Source of the DNA: Shewanella sp. TC10
Lineage (GTDB): Bacteria > Pseudomonadota > Gammaproteobacteria > Enterobacterales > Shewanellaceae
Assembly (NCBI RefSeq): GCF_009663145.1
Contig: NZ_VKHR01000031.1
Coordinates: 1-55,452, forward strand
Direction: 5' to 3'
DNA: 55,452 nucleotides
Part shown: positions 8,335-18,805 of the stretch, one piece after another
Layout: every line of letters begins with the position of its first letter
Position numbering within the stretch: position 1 is the first letter of the stretch
Made by a program: the position numbers and the translations under genes
Notes under the pieces: model-generated
The model's input: only the letters and a program-made list of their open reading frames with translations
Told to the model about the DNA's origin: nothing
Database searches by the model: none

Positions 8335-9165
8335 TTACTGTTCAGGTAAATGTTTTGCTAATGCGTCCATTGCAGCGCCTGCTCCACCTAATGACCAACC
8401 GCCATCAACCGGTAATATCGTACCAGTGATATATGAAGCCATGTCAGAAGCAAGAAATAGTGCTGCGTTTGCAATATCTTGTTTTTGACCATTACGTTTA
8501 AGTGGCACACTGTCTGCTATCATCGATTTTAATCCTTTACTGGGCGCGAGGCGATCAAAACCTTCTGTATCAGCAATAGGCCCAGGGACAATCGAGTTAA
8601 CTCTGATCTTGTCTACGCCCCACTCAATCGCTAAGGTACGTGTCAACATATCTACACCAGCTTTAGCGGCGCAAACATGAACTTGCAGCGCCATAGGGAC
8701 ATAAGCTTGAGGCGCCGAAATCTGTATAACACTTGCAGATGAATTGGGTCCATTTTGCTTAATGCCTTTTACTAAAAGTGGGTATGCCTGCTTAATCACT
8801 TGAAAGCTGCCAAGTAAATCAATATCCATCACAGACTTGAATCCATTAACAGATAAATCTTTTGCTCTTGCAGGAAAGTTACCCGCTGCGCCGCTTACAA
8901 GTACATCAATGTAATCAAACTGAGCTTCAATCTCCGCAAAACCTTTAGTTACAGCTTCAGGATCTCTTACATCAAAACTCACGCCCACATGATGGCCATT
9001 GCCATTAACTTGTTTTAACGCATCAACTGCTGCATTTACTTTGTCGATACTGCGACTGGCCACTGCTACGTCAGCACCTTGAGCAGCAAAAGCACAAGCA
9101 ATACCTAAATTAATGCCACTTGTACCGCCAATAACAACAACCTTCTTCCCTTTATAGTCAAACAT
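8335..9165 (-). CDS. SDR-family 2,4-dienoyl-CoA reductase-like oxidoreductase
   Basis: The product (276 residues) is a Rossmann short-chain dehydrogenase with the cofactor motif GGTSGINLG near residue 12 and the C-terminal IVPGPIADTEG and GGW segments. The usual catalytic YxxxK is missing: the motif region reads VHVCAAKAGVD, with the Lys kept but Val where Tyr should be. This matches the peroxisomal DECR2-type 2,4-dienoyl-CoA reductases, which also lack that Tyr, and argues for an acyl-CoA substrate rather than a generic alcohol dehydrogenase. ATG at 9165 is preferred over the ATG at 9180 because AGGAGC sits 6 nt before it, overlapping the upstream candidate. It probably forms a unit with the DUF2058 gene 26 bp downstream. 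Confidence 0.85.
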   Translation of the reverse strand: MFDYKGKKVVVIGGTSGINLGIACAFAAQGADVAVASRSIDKVNAAVDALKQVNGNGHHVGVSFDVRDPEAVTKGFAEIEAQFDYIDVLVSGAAGNFPARAKDLSVNGFKSVMDIDLLGSFQVIKQAYPLLVKGIKQNGPNSSASVIQISAPQAYVPMALQVHVCAAKAGVDMLTRTLAIEWGVDKIRVNSIVPGPIADTEGFDRLAPSKGLKSMIADSVPLKRNGQKQDIANAALFLASDMASYITGTILPVDGGWSLGGAGAAMDALAKHLPEQ

Positions 9166-9221
9166 TGAGCGCTCCTGCATATTTGTTGATTAACGGTGAC
9201 AATATAAATTCAATATCGAGC

Positions 9222-9917
9222 TTATTTTAATGAGTTAACAATTTGATGTAATGACGCTAGTGGATCTGCAGCTTTGGTGATTGGGCGTCCAATCACTAAA
9301 TAATCGGAGCCGGCAGCTATTGCTTTTGGTGGTGTCATCACGCGATGCTGATCACCGACATCAGCACCAACAGGACGAATACCTGGAGTGATTAGGTTAA
9401 AGTCTTTACCAAAGCTTGTTTTAAGCATAGTGGCTTCTTGAGCTGAACACACAACGCCATCAAGTCCAGCTTGATGTGTTAGCGCAGCTAAACGTTTAAC
9501 ATGCTCAGATGCAGGAACATTGATCCCTAATAATGATAAATCTTCATCACTCATTGACGTTAATACTGTTACTGCGATTAGCAAAGGGGCATCATTACCA
9601 TAATTACCTAAGGCATTTTTTGCTGCCTGCATCATAGCTAAGCCACCACTTGCATGAACGTTCGTCATCCAAACACCAAGATCGGCTGCTGCAGATACGG
9701 CTTTAGCAACCGTATTTGGAATATCGTGAAATTTTAAATCAAGAAATAAATCGAAGTCACGATCATGAATATCTTTAACCAATTGCGGCCCAAATAAAGT
9801 AAACATCTCTTTGCCTACTTTAAGACGACACATTGTCGGATCAAGTTTATCAATCAGTGATAGTGCCTCATTTTTATTATCATAATCTAAGGCTACTACA
9901 ATCGGTTTATCTGCCAT
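9222..9917 (-). CDS. pyrF: Orotidine 5'-phosphate decarboxylase
   Basis: PyrF, 231 residues, the last step of de novo UMP synthesis (OMP to UMP). The catalytic segment D60-L-K62-F-H64-D65-IPNT is intact, as are the N-terminal VALDY and the C-terminal phosphate-binding TPGIRP and GRPI segments of the TIM barrel. The ATG at 9917 is preceded by GGAG at 8 nt. It follows lapB by 82 bp on the same strand, repeating the lapA-lapB-pyrF order of E. coli. Confidence 0.96.
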   Translation of the reverse strand: MADKPIVVALDYDNKNEALSLIDKLDPTMCRLKVGKEMFTLFGPQLVKDIHDRDFDLFLDLKFHDIPNTVAKAVSAAADLGVWMTNVHASGGLAMMQAAKNALGNYGNDAPLLIAVTVLTSMSDEDLSLLGINVPASEHVKRLAALTHQAGLDGVVCSAQEATMLKTSFGKDFNLITPGIRPVGADVGDQHRVMTPPKAIAAGSDYLVIGRPITKAADPLASLHQIVNSLK

Positions 9918-9999
9918 GTTTACTCCGTAGGGTATTGATTAACGCTAACTTAATAATGATGTGGCTAAACAGTGAAACTTGCAAAACTTTGCTTGCGTA

Positions 10000-11160
10000 T
10001 TATTCACCATCTAATCCTTTAACTCGTTTGATACTGCCCCATTCTTTACATGACGGACAATGCCAATACAAACTATGAGCAGGAAAACCACAGGAGCAAC
10101 AACGATAGCTTGGTCGGAACTTTATCTGTTGCTCTACTAATTTTTCTAACATTGACAAGCTTTGTTTAGCTTGACCGTCTTCGGCCTGTTTAATATGTAA
10201 CTGCATTAAATGCTGAAACCCTTTCATCGTTGGATTACGGTACAAATGGTCTAACACCATTTTTTCAGCATTTTTAGTATGACCTTGCTCAATCTTATGT
10301 TGCGCGAGTGCGATGATAACGCTAGCACCAGCACCTGACTCTAAAGCCTGTTGCAATAATGATTGATAGTTTTCGAGGTCATTGCTATCGCGATAAACTT
10401 GGCGAGCAATTCCTATGGCATCAGAAAACAGCTCAATGTCTGCTAGCTTTAACTCAAAGATAGCTTTTTTGCATAAACTGGTTTGATTGGTATCAAGGTA
10501 AATTTTGGCAAGGGTCAACCAAGCTCTACCGCATTTGTCATCGAGTTTGATGCCTTGTTGTAATAGTTTGACTTTGTCTGCTGTATCAGTCGCTTCGTCC
10601 GCTAGTTGACAATAAAAGTGGGCTGTAATGGATTTTAAGGCTTGTTGACGTTTACGGCTTAAGCCCTTAGTAATGTTAATGGCGTTTTGCCATTCTTTAG
10701 TGACTTGATAGATAGAAATTAATTGAGTTTCAGCTTCTTCACTATGATCATCTTGACTGACAAGGTTTAAAAATATTTCTTCAGCTCGATCATAAAACCC
10801 TGCAGCTAAATAATCTTTACCTAACTCCATCATCGCTATATCACGTTGCTCGGTGGTAAGACTGGGCCTTGCGATGAGGTTTTGGTGAATTCGGATTGAA
10901 CGGTCTACTTCACCACGCTTTCTGAATAAAGAACCTAAAGATAAGTGGGTATCAATGGTTTCGTCGTCAACATCTAGCATGGTTATAAACAAATCAACCG
11001 CTTTGTCTGACTCATTTGATAGCAAAAAATTAAGCCCGGTAAAGTAGTCTCTACTGAGTTTTTTACTTTGCTGTTTTTGATTCTGTCGTATACTTCTTCG
11101 TCCCATATACCAACCGTATCCGGCAGCAATAGGTAACAACAGAAAGAGGATCTCTAGCAT
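10000..11160 (-). CDS. lapB: Lipopolysaccharide assembly protein LapB (YciM)
   Basis: LapB (386 residues; E. coli 389) is an inner-membrane protein facing the cytoplasm that adjusts LPS synthesis by presenting LpxC to FtsH. Visible are an N-terminal membrane anchor (residues 1-18, LEILFLLLPIAAGYGWYMG), a long series of helical TPR repeats, and a C-terminal rubredoxin-like knuckle with CCSCG and HCPSC in the last 35 residues. Its ATG lies one base after the lapA stop codon and has no good ribosome binding site of its own, which suggests translational coupling to lapA. Confidence 0.95.
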   Translation of the reverse strand: MLEILFLLLPIAAGYGWYMGRRSIRQNQKQQSKKLSRDYFTGLNFLLSNESDKAVDLFITMLDVDDETIDTHLSLGSLFRKRGEVDRSIRIHQNLIARPSLTTEQRDIAMMELGKDYLAAGFYDRAEEIFLNLVSQDDHSEEAETQLISIYQVTKEWQNAINITKGLSRKRQQALKSITAHFYCQLADEATDTADKVKLLQQGIKLDDKCGRAWLTLAKIYLDTNQTSLCKKAIFELKLADIELFSDAIGIARQVYRDSNDLENYQSLLQQALESGAGASVIIALAQHKIEQGHTKNAEKMVLDHLYRNPTMKGFQHLMQLHIKQAEDGQAKQSLSMLEKLVEQQIKFRPSYRCCSCGFPAHSLYWHCPSCKEWGSIKRVKGLDGE

Positions 11161-11161
11161 A

Positions 11162-11449
11162 TTAAGCGGCGGTATCCTGTACTCTTGGTTCTGAAACTTT
11201 GTCGGTTAGCTGCGCTATTGTTTTGTTTCTTTTTCTAAGTACCATTTTGAGTTTAACGATGTAATAGGCTGCGAATAACCAACTCATTATAAAACCAGCA
11301 AGAAAAACAAATGCGAGTACGACAGGAAGGCGGTACTGGCCTTCTGCAACAAAATAACTGACCGTAACGATTTGTTCGTTCTTTGCGCCAAAAAGTAATG
11401 CAAGAACAAAGAATAACCCGACAATGACAATGGCAATAAATGATTTCAC
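11162..11449 (-). CDS. lapA: Lipopolysaccharide assembly protein LapA (YciS)
   Basis: A small two-helix inner-membrane protein (95 residues from the GTG; DUF1049) that partners LapB in E. coli. Two hydrophobic helices (about residues 3-20 and 42-62) flank a short strand region containing GAKNEQIVTVSYFVAEGQYRL-like sequence typical of the family. The start is best placed at GTG 11449, because GGAG lies 6 nt before it; that GGAG sits inside an alternative ATG (11461) four codons upstream that lacks a ribosome binding site. The gene is separated from ihfB by a strong terminator, so lapA must have its own promoter in 11450-11552. Confidence 0.9.
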   Translation of the reverse strand: MKSFIAIVIVGLFFVLALLFGAKNEQIVTVSYFVAEGQYRLPVVLAFVFLAGFIMSWLFAAYYIVKLKMVLRKRNKTIAQLTDKVSEPRVQDTAA

Positions 11450-11552
11450 CTGCAGCTCCATTCTATCTGTGAAAAATAAGATCGGAATTTACCAATATAA
11501 TGATTATCCAAGAATTTTAGCCAACTAACCAGCTTTGCTGAGCAATAGATAC

Positions 11553-11579
11553 AAAAAAGCCTCCAAAAGGAGGCTTTTT
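11553..11579. terminator. Intrinsic terminator downstream of ihfB
   Basis: GCCTCC (11559-11564) pairs with GGAGGC (11569-11574) around AAAA, with A- and T-runs on both sides, so it can act in either direction. It ends the ihfB transcript before lapA. Confidence 0.9.
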
Positions 11580-11592
11580 AATCAAGCGTTAA

Positions 11593-11880
11593 TCAATGAT
11601 TAACCGCATCGACACGTTCACGCAGTTCTTTGCCAGGCTTAAAGTGCGGTACATATTTGCCTTCCAAGTCAACTGAGGTTCCAGTTTTTGGATTACGGCC
11701 TACACGTGGTGCACGGAAATGAAGAGAAAAACTACCAAAGCCACGGATTTCTATACGATCTCCGCCTTCTAATGTTGTTGCCATTTGCTCCAACATTTCT
11801 TTAATAGCACTTTCCACTTCTTTCGCCGACAGCTGCGACTGCCTAGTGGCGAGTTTTTCGATCAGTTCGGATTTCGTCAT
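11593..11880 (-). CDS. ihfB: Integration host factor subunit beta
   Basis: IHF-beta (95 residues), one half of the heterodimeric DNA-bending protein IHF. The translation from ATG 11880 ([12 protein letters not shown]) runs through the DNA-binding arms [13 protein letters not shown] and R-x-GRNPKTG to [15 protein letters not shown], collinear with the E. coli protein. A GAGGG ribosome binding site lies 6 nt before this ATG; an ATG 63 bases further upstream is open but unsupported. The gene sits 78 bp behind rpsA, the usual gammaproteobacterial order, and ends at a strong terminator. Confidence 0.97.
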   Translation of the reverse strand: MTKSELIEKLATRQSQLSAKEVESAIKEMLEQMATTLEGGDRIEIRGFGSFSLHFRAPRVGRNPKTGTSVDLEGKYVPHFKPGKELRERVDAVNH

Positions 11881-11958
11881 CCTATACCCTCTATTATCAA
11901 GCCAAACACAGTCGCCTAATGGGAAACAAAGTGCGTTTCCCACACAACAGGCGATTTA

Positions 11959-13626
11959 TTACTTACGAGCTGCTTTGAACGCTTCAGCCATTGCATTACT
12001 AATAACAGCATCATCTTGCTTGTTAATAGTTGCCATTGCTTCTTTCTCATCTGCTTCATCTTTCGCTTTGATAGATAAGCTGATAGAACGGTTCTTGCGA
12101 TCTACGCCCATGAACTTAGATTCAACTTTGTCACCTACAGCGAATACTGTAGATGCATCTTCGATACGCTCGCGAGAGATATCTGCAACGCGAAGGTAAC
12201 CTTCAACAGTTTCAGCTAGTTCAATTGTAACGCCTTTAGCGTCAACAGCAGTAACTACACCATTTACAATAGTACCTTTCTTCTTGTCTGCCAAGTAAGC
12301 ATTGAAAGGATCGTCTTCAGTTTGCTTAACGCCTAAGCTGATACGCTCACGCTCAGGGTCAACAGAAAGAACTACTGCGTGGATTTCGTCACCTTTCTTG
12401 TACTCAGATACAGCGTCTTCGCCAGTACCGTTCCAAGAAATGTCAGATAAGTGAACAAGACCGTCGATGCCACCGTCAAGACCAATGAAGATACCGAAGT
12501 CAGTGATAGACTTGATCTTACCAGAAACTTTATCGCCCTTGTTGAAACGAGTAGCGAAATCATCCCATGGGTTAGTCTTACATTGCTTAAGACCTAGAGA
12601 GATACGACGACGTTCTTCATCGATGTCTAGAACTAGAACTTCAACTTCATCACCTAAGTTAACAACTTTAGATGGGTGGATGTTCTTGTTAGTCCAATCC
12701 ATTTCAGAAACGTGAACAAGACCTTCAACGCCTTCTTCGATTTCAACGAAACAACCGTAGTCAGTTAAGTTCGTTACGCGACCAGTAAGACGAGTGCTTT
12801 CTGGGTAGCGCTTGCTGATTTCTAACCATGGATCTTCGCCAAGTTGCTTAAGACCTAGTGATACGCGAGTACGCTCACGGTCATACTTAAGAACTTTAAC
12901 GTTGATTTCGTCACCAACATTAACGATTTCAGATGGGTGCTTAACACGCTTCCAAGCCATATCAGTGATATGTAGAAGACCGTCAACGCCACCTAAGTCT
13001 ACGAATGCACCGTAGTCAGTAAGGTTCTTAACGATACCTTTAACTGCTTGACCTTCTTGAAGGTTCTCAAGAAGAGCATCACGCTCTGCACTGCTTTCTG
13101 ATTCGATAACAGCACGACGTGAAACAACAACGTTGTTACGCTTCTGGTCAAGTTTGATAACTTTGAATTCTAATTCTTTGTACTCTAGGTGAGCAGTATC
13201 GCGAACTGGGCGAACGTCTACTAGAGAACCTGGTAAGAAGGCACGGATACCGTTTAATTCAACAGTGAAACCACCTTTAACTTTACCATTGATGATACCG
13301 ATTACAGTTTCAGCATCTTCGTAAGCTTTTTCTAGAACAATCCAAGCTTCGTGACGTTTTGCTTTTTCACGAGATAATTGAGTTTCACCGAAACCGTCTT
13401 CAACAGAGTCAAGTGCAACATCAACTTCGTCGCCAACAGCGATTTCTAAAACACCTTGAGCGTTTTTGAATTCGTCAGCAGAAATTGGGCTTTCAGACTT
13501 AAGACCAGCGTCAACTAGTACGGTACCGTTTTCGATGCGTACAACTACACCACGTACGATAGAACCAGGACGGAACTCAAGTTCATTTAGGGATTGTTCA
13601 AATAGATCAGCAAAAGATTCAGTCAT
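11959..13626 (-). CDS. rpsA: 30S ribosomal protein S1
   Basis: S1 (555 residues; E. coli 557) has six successive S1/OB-fold repeats; the central ones carry the recurrent [26 protein letters not shown] signature and RISLGLKQ ends. The first two repeats bind the ribosome and the rest bind mRNA. Codon use is restricted and biased, as expected of a very highly expressed gene. Start ATG 13626. S1 represses its own translation in E. coli through leader hairpins; the leader here has a candidate structure (13650-13672). It is flanked by cmk upstream and ihfB downstream. Confidence 0.98.
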   Translation of the reverse strand: MTESFADLFEQSLNELEFRPGSIVRGVVVRIENGTVLVDAGLKSESPISADEFKNAQGVLEIAVGDEVDVALDSVEDGFGETQLSREKAKRHEAWIVLEKAYEDAETVIGIINGKVKGGFTVELNGIRAFLPGSLVDVRPVRDTAHLEYKELEFKVIKLDQKRNNVVVSRRAVIESESSAERDALLENLQEGQAVKGIVKNLTDYGAFVDLGGVDGLLHITDMAWKRVKHPSEIVNVGDEINVKVLKYDRERTRVSLGLKQLGEDPWLEISKRYPESTRLTGRVTNLTDYGCFVEIEEGVEGLVHVSEMDWTNKNIHPSKVVNLGDEVEVLVLDIDEERRRISLGLKQCKTNPWDDFATRFNKGDKVSGKIKSITDFGIFIGLDGGIDGLVHLSDISWNGTGEDAVSEYKKGDEIHAVVLSVDPERERISLGVKQTEDDPFNAYLADKKKGTIVNGVVTAVDAKGVTIELAETVEGYLRVADISRERIEDASTVFAVGDKVESKFMGVDRKNRSISLSIKAKDEADEKEAMATINKQDDAVISNAMAEAFKAARK

Positions 13627-13649
13627 TTTATGATTACTTTCTTTTATAA

Positions 13650-13672
13650 ACCACCATCCATCCTAGATGTGG
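13650..13672 (-). promoter_or_regulatory. Possible rpsA leader hairpin with GGA loop
   Basis: About 25-45 nt upstream of the rpsA start the transcript reads CCACATC-TAGGAUG-GAUGGUGG, able to form a stem with GGA exposed. In E. coli the rpsA translation initiation region contains hairpins with GGA in the loops that bind S1. The resemblance is by position and motif only. Confidence 0.3.
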
Positions 13673-13739
13673 AGTCAATTAATTTATTTACATCATCCGT
13701 GACATAAATGTTGTTTCATAACCTCTCAGAATTAAGAGA

Positions 13740-14417
13740 TTACGTTAAGTTTTTATTGATGTGTTCAAGCACAAGCTCAAGCACTTCATTAATACCTATG
13801 CCACTAGTATCAATCACTAGCGCATCATCTGCTGGCACTAAAGGTGAGACAGAACGATTAATATCGCGGTCATCACGTTCAATGATTTCAGATAAAAGGC
13901 GATCGATATTAACATCGAAGCCCTTGTCCTGCAACTGTTTATAGCGTCTCTGCGCCCTTTCCTCGGCCGATGCGGTCAAGAAAATTTTAGCTGGTGCTTG
14001 GGGAAAAACGACAGTTCCCATGTCACGTCCATCAGCCACTAAACCTGGCGCGCTACTAAAAGCACGTTGGCGACGTAGTAAAGCTTCACGCACGCGTGGG
14101 AAAGCTGCAATTTTAGATGCAGCATTGCCACACTCTTGAGTACGAATGCTTACTGAAACATCCTCTCCCTCAAGGATCACTTTAACTGAGTCAGTACCTG
14201 TTAAAAACTGCACATCTAAGTGCGCAGCAAGTAAGGTAATAGCTTCTTCATTCTCTAATTCAACATTGTGATGAATTGCAGCAAGGGCTAATACACGATA
14301 GATAGCACCGCTATCTAATAAGTGCCATTCTAGTTTTTCAGCAACTAGTTGGCATATGGTCCCTTTCCCTGCACCGCTTGGTCCGTCGATTGTGACTACT
14401 GGAGCACGTTCAGACAT
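13740..14417 (-). CDS. cmk: Cytidylate kinase
   Basis: CMP/dCMP kinase (225 residues). The P-loop GPSGAGKGT occupies residues 12-20, followed by the LLDSGAIYR nucleotide-binding segment and the family's [12 protein letters not shown] motif; [10 protein letters not shown] is in the lid. The start is ATG 14417, preceded by a consensus GGAGGAA; an upstream open extension to 14468 has no such site. It phosphorylates CMP and dCMP for nucleotide supply. It lies between aroA and rpsA on the same strand; a hairpin at 14547-14568 separates it from aroA. Confidence 0.97.
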   Translation of the reverse strand: MSERAPVVTIDGPSGAGKGTICQLVAEKLEWHLLDSGAIYRVLALAAIHHNVELENEEAITLLAAHLDVQFLTGTDSVKVILEGEDVSVSIRTQECGNAASKIAAFPRVREALLRRQRAFSSAPGLVADGRDMGTVVFPQAPAKIFLTASAEERAQRRYKQLQDKGFDVNIDRLLSEIIERDDRDINRSVSPLVPADDALVIDTSGIGINEVLELVLEHINKNLT

Positions 14418-14546
14418 AAATTCCTCCGAAAAAACAATCTTCCATGAAAGTATAAAAAGGTTCATCAAAATGAGCGGGCGGCATTGTATAACAATTTCGA
14501 TTAAAAAACTGGAGTATTTTGTCAGTTCACTAACAAGATCAAAACA

Positions 14547-14568
14547 ACGGCAGTATATTGACTGCCGT
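14547..14568 (-). terminator. Hairpin between aroA and cmk, weak terminator or attenuator
   Basis: ACGGCAGT pairs with ACTGCCGT (8 bp) around a 6-nt loop 30 nt after the aroA stop. On the minus strand the tail is TGTTTTG, a poor T-run, so termination would be partial. Confidence 0.5.
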
Positions 14569-14597
14569 CATTTAATTGGTGGATGAAATCAACAGCC

Positions 14598-15878
14598 TTA
14601 CTGGGCTAAACGATCAAACTCAGTGAAATAGGTAGGGAATGTTTTAGAAGTGCAATCTGGGTCATTGATGGTAATCCCACAGTCAGCAAAGGCTAGCATA
14701 GAAAAACACATTGCCATGCGGTGGTCATTATAGGTATCAATGGCCGCAGTATTTAACACCTGTGGTGGCGTAACAGCAATAAAGTCATGACCTTCTTCTA
14801 CAATGGCACCGACTTTACGTAGTTCAGTTGCCATAGCTGATAAACGGTCAGTTTCTTTAATTCGCCAATTGTAAATATTTGTAATTCGAGTAGTACCTTC
14901 GGCAAATAAAGCTGCAGTTGCGATGGTCATTGCCGCATCAGGAATATGATTCATATCTAAATCAACAGCTGTTAGCTTTGCTTGGCGAGCAATAATATAA
15001 TCATCACCCCACTCAATATCAGCACCCATTTTTTCAAGCACATCGGCAAATTTTACATCACCCTGAATACTTAATTTGCCAACACCGGTAACTTTAACTT
15101 CGCCGCCTTGTATTGCACCTGCAGCAAGAAAGTAAGAAGCAGATGACGCATCACCTTCTACAAGAACTTTCCCCGGTGACACATATTGCTGACCTGTTTG
15201 TATTTCGAATCTTCGGTAATCATGATTAATCACTTCAACACCGAACTGTGCCATTAACGCAATGGTGATATCGATGTAAGGCTTAGAAACAAGTTCACCT
15301 TTAATATTAATATTCACGGTATCTTTCGTTAATGGCGCTACCATCAACAAAGCCGTTAAAAATTGACTTGAAAGATCACCCGCGATTTCAACCTCACCAC
15401 CATTTAATCCATCAGCATTAATGGTTAATGGCGGAAATCCATCATTCTTAAGATAGCTAACACTGGCACCTAATTGACGTAAAGAATCCACCAAATCGCC
15501 AATCGGTCTTTCTTCCATACGCGGCTCACCAGTTAAGGTAAATTCACCAGAACCTAACGTAAGCGCAGCACATAAAGGACGCATTGCAGTACCTGCATTA
15601 CCCAAAAATAGCGTTTGGGCTTGAGTAGTACTGAGTGGTTTACCTAAACCTTCTAGTTCACATACAGTATTATTTTCTGATAACTGATAGTTAACGCCTA
15701 ATTGCTTAAGAGACTCCAACATATATCGGATGTCATCAGAGTCCAGTAAATTGGTTAAGGTCGTTTTTCCTTTAGCTAAAGTCGCGAGCAATAAAGCTCG
15801 ATTAGAGATGCTTTTTGAGCCAGGAATATTGACGACACCGTTTACTTTTTTGACTGGTTCTAGACGCAATTGTTTCAT
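14598..15878 (-). CDS. aroA: 3-phosphoshikimate 1-carboxyvinyltransferase (EPSP synthase)
   Basis: AroA, 426 residues (E. coli 427), condenses shikimate 3-phosphate and phosphoenolpyruvate in the shikimate pathway. Near the N-terminus [14 protein letters not shown] carries substrate-binding Lys/Ser/Arg; [11 protein letters not shown] and the C-terminal [11 protein letters not shown] are the other family signatures. The [10 protein letters not shown] sequence is the ordinary glyphosate-sensitive class I form. The start is ATG 15878, with AGAAGAA about 8 nt upstream; an ATG at 15896 is open but less likely. cmk follows downstream. Confidence 0.96.
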   Translation of the reverse strand: MKQLRLEPVKKVNGVVNIPGSKSISNRALLLATLAKGKTTLTNLLDSDDIRYMLESLKQLGVNYQLSENNTVCELEGLGKPLSTTQAQTLFLGNAGTAMRPLCAALTLGSGEFTLTGEPRMEERPIGDLVDSLRQLGASVSYLKNDGFPPLTINADGLNGGEVEIAGDLSSQFLTALLMVAPLTKDTVNINIKGELVSKPYIDITIALMAQFGVEVINHDYRRFEIQTGQQYVSPGKVLVEGDASSASYFLAAGAIQGGEVKVTGVGKLSIQGDVKFADVLEKMGADIEWGDDYIIARQAKLTAVDLDMNHIPDAAMTIATAALFAEGTTRITNIYNWRIKETDRLSAMATELRKVGAIVEEGHDFIAVTPPQVLNTAAIDTYNDHRMAMCFSMLAFADCGITINDPDCTSKTFPTYFTEFDRLAQ

Positions 15879-16284
15879 TATGAATTCTTCTTTCATGAGT
15901 TCTAGCTAAACGCGAGAATGACTGTAGGCGAAGATAAAGACTAAATTGTCAATTTATCTATACGATTCTGACTTTATTAAACTGATTAATTATTCTTGCC
16001 TACAAATTTACTGATTGCAGCCCACGATTCAAGGGAAAACTGAAATTTATTTACTGAATTTAAGCCAACATGAATAAAACGAATGAAAAACAGCCAATAT
16101 AACCATATCAGGCCGATTAACACTTTTATTTTTCGCCCAAACTGTAAACTTGCTACTTCAAAATTCTTTCTTTTTGAGTTTGTATAAAAAAAGGCGTTTC
16201 AATCATCAATTAATCTACGTTACCCTAAAGTCAATTCTACTAACGCTGATTTCATTAGCTGACTACATTATAAGGTCAACGGCC
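15879..16284. other. Divergent promoter region between aroA and the aminotransferase gene
   Basis: About 400 bp between divergent genes. The plus strand is open in the aminotransferase frame from 16150, but the extra 45 residues are not family-like. I looked for TyrR boxes (TGTAAA-N6-TTTACA) and found only half-matches (for example near 16143). No hairpin with a T-run is present. Confidence 0.5.
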
Positions 16285-17475
16285 ATGTTCAATAGTTTAA
16301 CTGCAATGCCTGCAGATCCCATTTTAGGCTTAATCACTCAATACCGTCAGGACAGTCATCCACAGAAAATAGATTTAGGCGTGGGTGTGTATAAAGACCC
16401 TGTTGGCCACACTCCTATTTTAAATTGCGTAAAGAAAGCCGAGCAACTAAGAACTGACAACGAAACCACCAAGGTTTATATCGGTCCAACAGGTTCTGAG
16501 CAATTTAATAGTTTAATGTCGGAATTAGCTTTTGGTCAGTCTCATGCTGCCTTACTTGCCAACCGTATTCGTACAGTATCAACACCAGGTGGCACTGGCG
16601 CGTTACGTGTTGCAGCTGAGTTTATTAAAAGCTGTAACCCTAATACTGTTATTTGGGTTAGCGATCCAACTTGGGCCAACCACACAGGTTTATTCGAAGC
16701 TGCTGGTTTAACAGTTAAAACTTACCCATATTACGATTATGATTCAAAAACGCTTAAATTTGATGAAATGAAAGCGGCGCTTAACAACATCAGTAGTGAT
16801 GATGTCGTACTACTGCATGCTTGCTGTCATAACCCAAGTGGTATGGATTTAAGCGTTGAACAGTGGGATGAAGTGATTAGTATCACTGCGAAACAAGGCT
16901 TTACTCCGCTTATCGACATGGCATATCAAGGTTTTGGTGATGGCGTGGATGAAGATGCCTATGGCGTTCGTCAAATGGCAGCTGCTGTAGAAGAAATGAT
17001 TTTATGTAGCTCTTGCTCTAAAAACTTTGGTTTATACCGTGAACGTATCGGGGCTTGTACCTTAGTCGCCAAGGACAGCAATGCTGCAAATGTCGCATTT
17101 TCAGTGTTACTTTATGTTGTACGCTGTATTTACTCTATGCCGCCTGCACATGGCGCTGCGTTAGTTGAAACAATTCTTGGAACCCCAGAACTAAAACAAC
17201 AATGGTTAGATGAATTATCTGTAATGCGAAATCGTATTAATGGTAATCGCCAAATGTTAGTGAATAAATTAGTAGAAAATGGGGTCAAACAAGACTTCAG
17301 CTTCATCGCTAACCAAAAAGGCATGTTCTCATTTTTAGGCATTAATGCGCAGCAAGTTGAAGAGCTTAAACAACAGCATAGTATTTATATGGTGGGGTCA
17401 AGTCGCATGAGTATTGCTGGGATTAGTGAGGCTAATGTAGATTACCTCGCTAAATCTATAGCATCGATTTTATAA
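16285..17475 (+). CDS. tyrB: Aromatic amino acid / aspartate aminotransferase (TyrB/AspC family)
   Basis: A class I PLP aminotransferase of 396 residues (E. coli TyrB 397). The PLP lysine is K246 in SCSKNFGLYRERIG; HNPSG (182-186), D211-x-A-Y-QGFGDG and a C-terminal SRMSIAGI with the carboxylate-binding Arg are also intact. It moves amino groups between aspartate/aromatic amino acids and 2-oxoglutarate. The start is ATG 16285 (MFNSLTAMPADPI), with AAGGT about 9 nt upstream. Whether it prefers aromatic or dicarboxylic substrates cannot be read; tyrB is given by overall resemblance. It lies beside aroA and serC, all concerned with aromatic and serine synthesis. Confidence 0.88.
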   Translation: MFNSLTAMPADPILGLITQYRQDSHPQKIDLGVGVYKDPVGHTPILNCVKKAEQLRTDNETTKVYIGPTGSEQFNSLMSELAFGQSHAALLANRIRTVSTPGGTGALRVAAEFIKSCNPNTVIWVSDPTWANHTGLFEAAGLTVKTYPYYDYDSKTLKFDEMKAALNNISSDDVVLLHACCHNPSGMDLSVEQWDEVISITAKQGFTPLIDMAYQGFGDGVDEDAYGVRQMAAAVEEMILCSSCSKNFGLYRERIGACTLVAKDSNAANVAFSVLLYVVRCIYSMPPAHGAALVETILGTPELKQQWLDELSVMRNRINGNRQMLVNKLVENGVKQDFSFIANQKGMFSFLGINAQQVEELKQQHSIYMVGSSRMSIAGISEANVDYLAKSIASIL

Positions 17476-17510
17476 TATCGACTCTACAAAGCACCAAGTA
17501 GCAACAAATC

Positions 17511-17544
17511 AAAAAAGCGAATGACATCAATGTCATTCGCTTTT
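17511..17544. terminator. Bidirectional terminator between tyrB-like gene and serC
   Basis: GCGAATGACA (17517-17526) pairs with TGTCATTCGC (17531-17540) around TCAA, with an A-run before and TTTT after. It serves the convergent genes. Confidence 0.9.
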
Positions 17545-17574
17545 GGCTTTAGTTTGTCTAGTTAAAAGTCATGA

Positions 17575-18666
17575 TTATCTATTTTGCGTTGCAAAGCTTT
17601 CCATAAAATTAACTAAAGCTTGTACACCACTTAACGGCATCGCATTATAAATACTTGCACGCATACCGCCGACAATTCTGTGCCCTTTTAACGCAACCAA
17701 CCCTGCTTGTTCAGCTTGTTTTAAAAACTCACCATCAAGGCTGTTATCTGCTAATTGAAAGGTCACATTCATACGCGATCGATACTTAACAGCTACGCCA
17801 TTTTTATAGAAAGGGTTGCTATCAATACACTGGTATAACAAATCAGCTTTTTGTTTATTAATAGCTTCAACTTGAGCCACACCGCCTTGAGCAGATAACC
17901 AATCAAATACTTCTGCCGCAAGGTACCATGCAAATGTGGGCGGCGTATTAAACATAGAACCATTTGCTTGAGCAACACTGTAATCCATAATTGAAGACTG
18001 AGGTAAACTTGGCAGTTTCAACATATCATCACGGACAATAACAATGGACAAACCTGATGGACCGATATTCTTTTGCGCACCAGCATAGATAACAGCGTAT
18101 TTACTGACATCAATCTGACGTGACATAATCGTTGAGGATAAATCAACCACTACAGGCCAAGGGCTTTCTATCTCATCGAAAATTTCGATACCATCAACGG
18201 TTTCATTGGCACAAAAATGAACATATCGATAATCTTTTTCGATAGCGTTCAAATTAGGAACTACGACTTCGTTTAAGCCCTGTTTGTTTTCAACAATGCT
18301 TAATTGGTCAATATTATCTTCACCTACTAATTTAACCGCTTCTTTAACTGCAGCAGTTGACCATTGCCCATTAACTAAATAAAGCGCTTTACCATTATCG
18401 CCCAAGAAATTATTAACCACATTTGTAAATTGACCACGACCACCACCATGCATAAACAGTACATGATAATTGTCAGGTATTTCCATCAATGATCGTAACG
18501 TTTTTTCAGCATGTTCAGTTAAGGCAATAAACTCTTTACTGCGATGGCTAATTTCCATGACGGAGACACCTAAACCATTCCAGTCAATTAATTCTTGCTG
18601 CGCTTTTTGCATTACAGCTTGTGGTAACATGGCAGGTCCAGCACAAAAATTATAAATAGCGCTCAC
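17575..18666 (-). CDS. serC: Phosphoserine aminotransferase
   Basis: SerC, 363 residues, a class V PLP enzyme of serine and pyridoxal-phosphate synthesis that converts 3-phosphohydroxypyruvate to phosphoserine. [10 protein letters not shown] opens the protein, HGGGRGQF is near residue 73 and the PLP lysine is K199 in [10 protein letters not shown]. The start codon is GTG (18666), with AAGGA about 7 nt upstream. The conserved gammaproteobacterial serC-aroA-cmk order is interrupted here by the plus-strand aminotransferase gene. Confidence 0.96.
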   Translation of the reverse strand: MSAIYNFCAGPAMLPQAVMQKAQQELIDWNGLGVSVMEISHRSKEFIALTEHAEKTLRSLMEIPDNYHVLFMHGGGRGQFTNVVNNFLGDNGKALYLVNGQWSTAAVKEAVKLVGEDNIDQLSIVENKQGLNEVVVPNLNAIEKDYRYVHFCANETVDGIEIFDEIESPWPVVVDLSSTIMSRQIDVSKYAVIYAGAQKNIGPSGLSIVIVRDDMLKLPSLPQSSIMDYSVAQANGSMFNTPPTFAWYLAAEVFDWLSAQGGVAQVEAINKQKADLLYQCIDSNPFYKNGVAVKYRSRMNVTFQLADNSLDGEFLKQAEQAGLVALKGHRIVGGMRASIYNAMPLSGVQALVNFMESFATQNR

Positions 18667-18751
18667 AGCATCGTCCTTTATCGTTTTTAGTTAAAACATT
18701 AAATTAATGGCAATTTGATAGGCAGTATATCTCAACTGTTTATAGGCTAAA

Positions 18752-18805
18752 ATGAAAAATAATCATAAAGCCGTTAAGAGTTATGAACTTCTTGAAGTAA
18801 ATTAG
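18752..18805 (+). CDS. Possible 17-codon microORF ending in a terminator
   Basis: ATG-AAA-AAT... encodes MKNNHKAVKSYELLEVN. AGG lies 5 nt before the ATG. The final G of the TAG stop is the first base of the terminator stem at 18805. An in-frame TAG lies three codons upstream, so the ORF cannot be longer. It sits alone between divergently transcribed serC and a gene starting 335 bp downstream. It could be a leader peptide, a small protein, or part of a small RNA; I do not recognise it. Confidence 0.25.
   Translation: MKNNHKAVKSYELLEVN

Noticed and set aside
12467..12715. Frames antisense to rpsA
   Set aside because: They are shadows created by biased codon use of a ribosomal protein gene.
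16129..16160. TyrR box upstream of the aminotransferase gene
   Set aside because: Only TGTAAA is present; the other half does not match.
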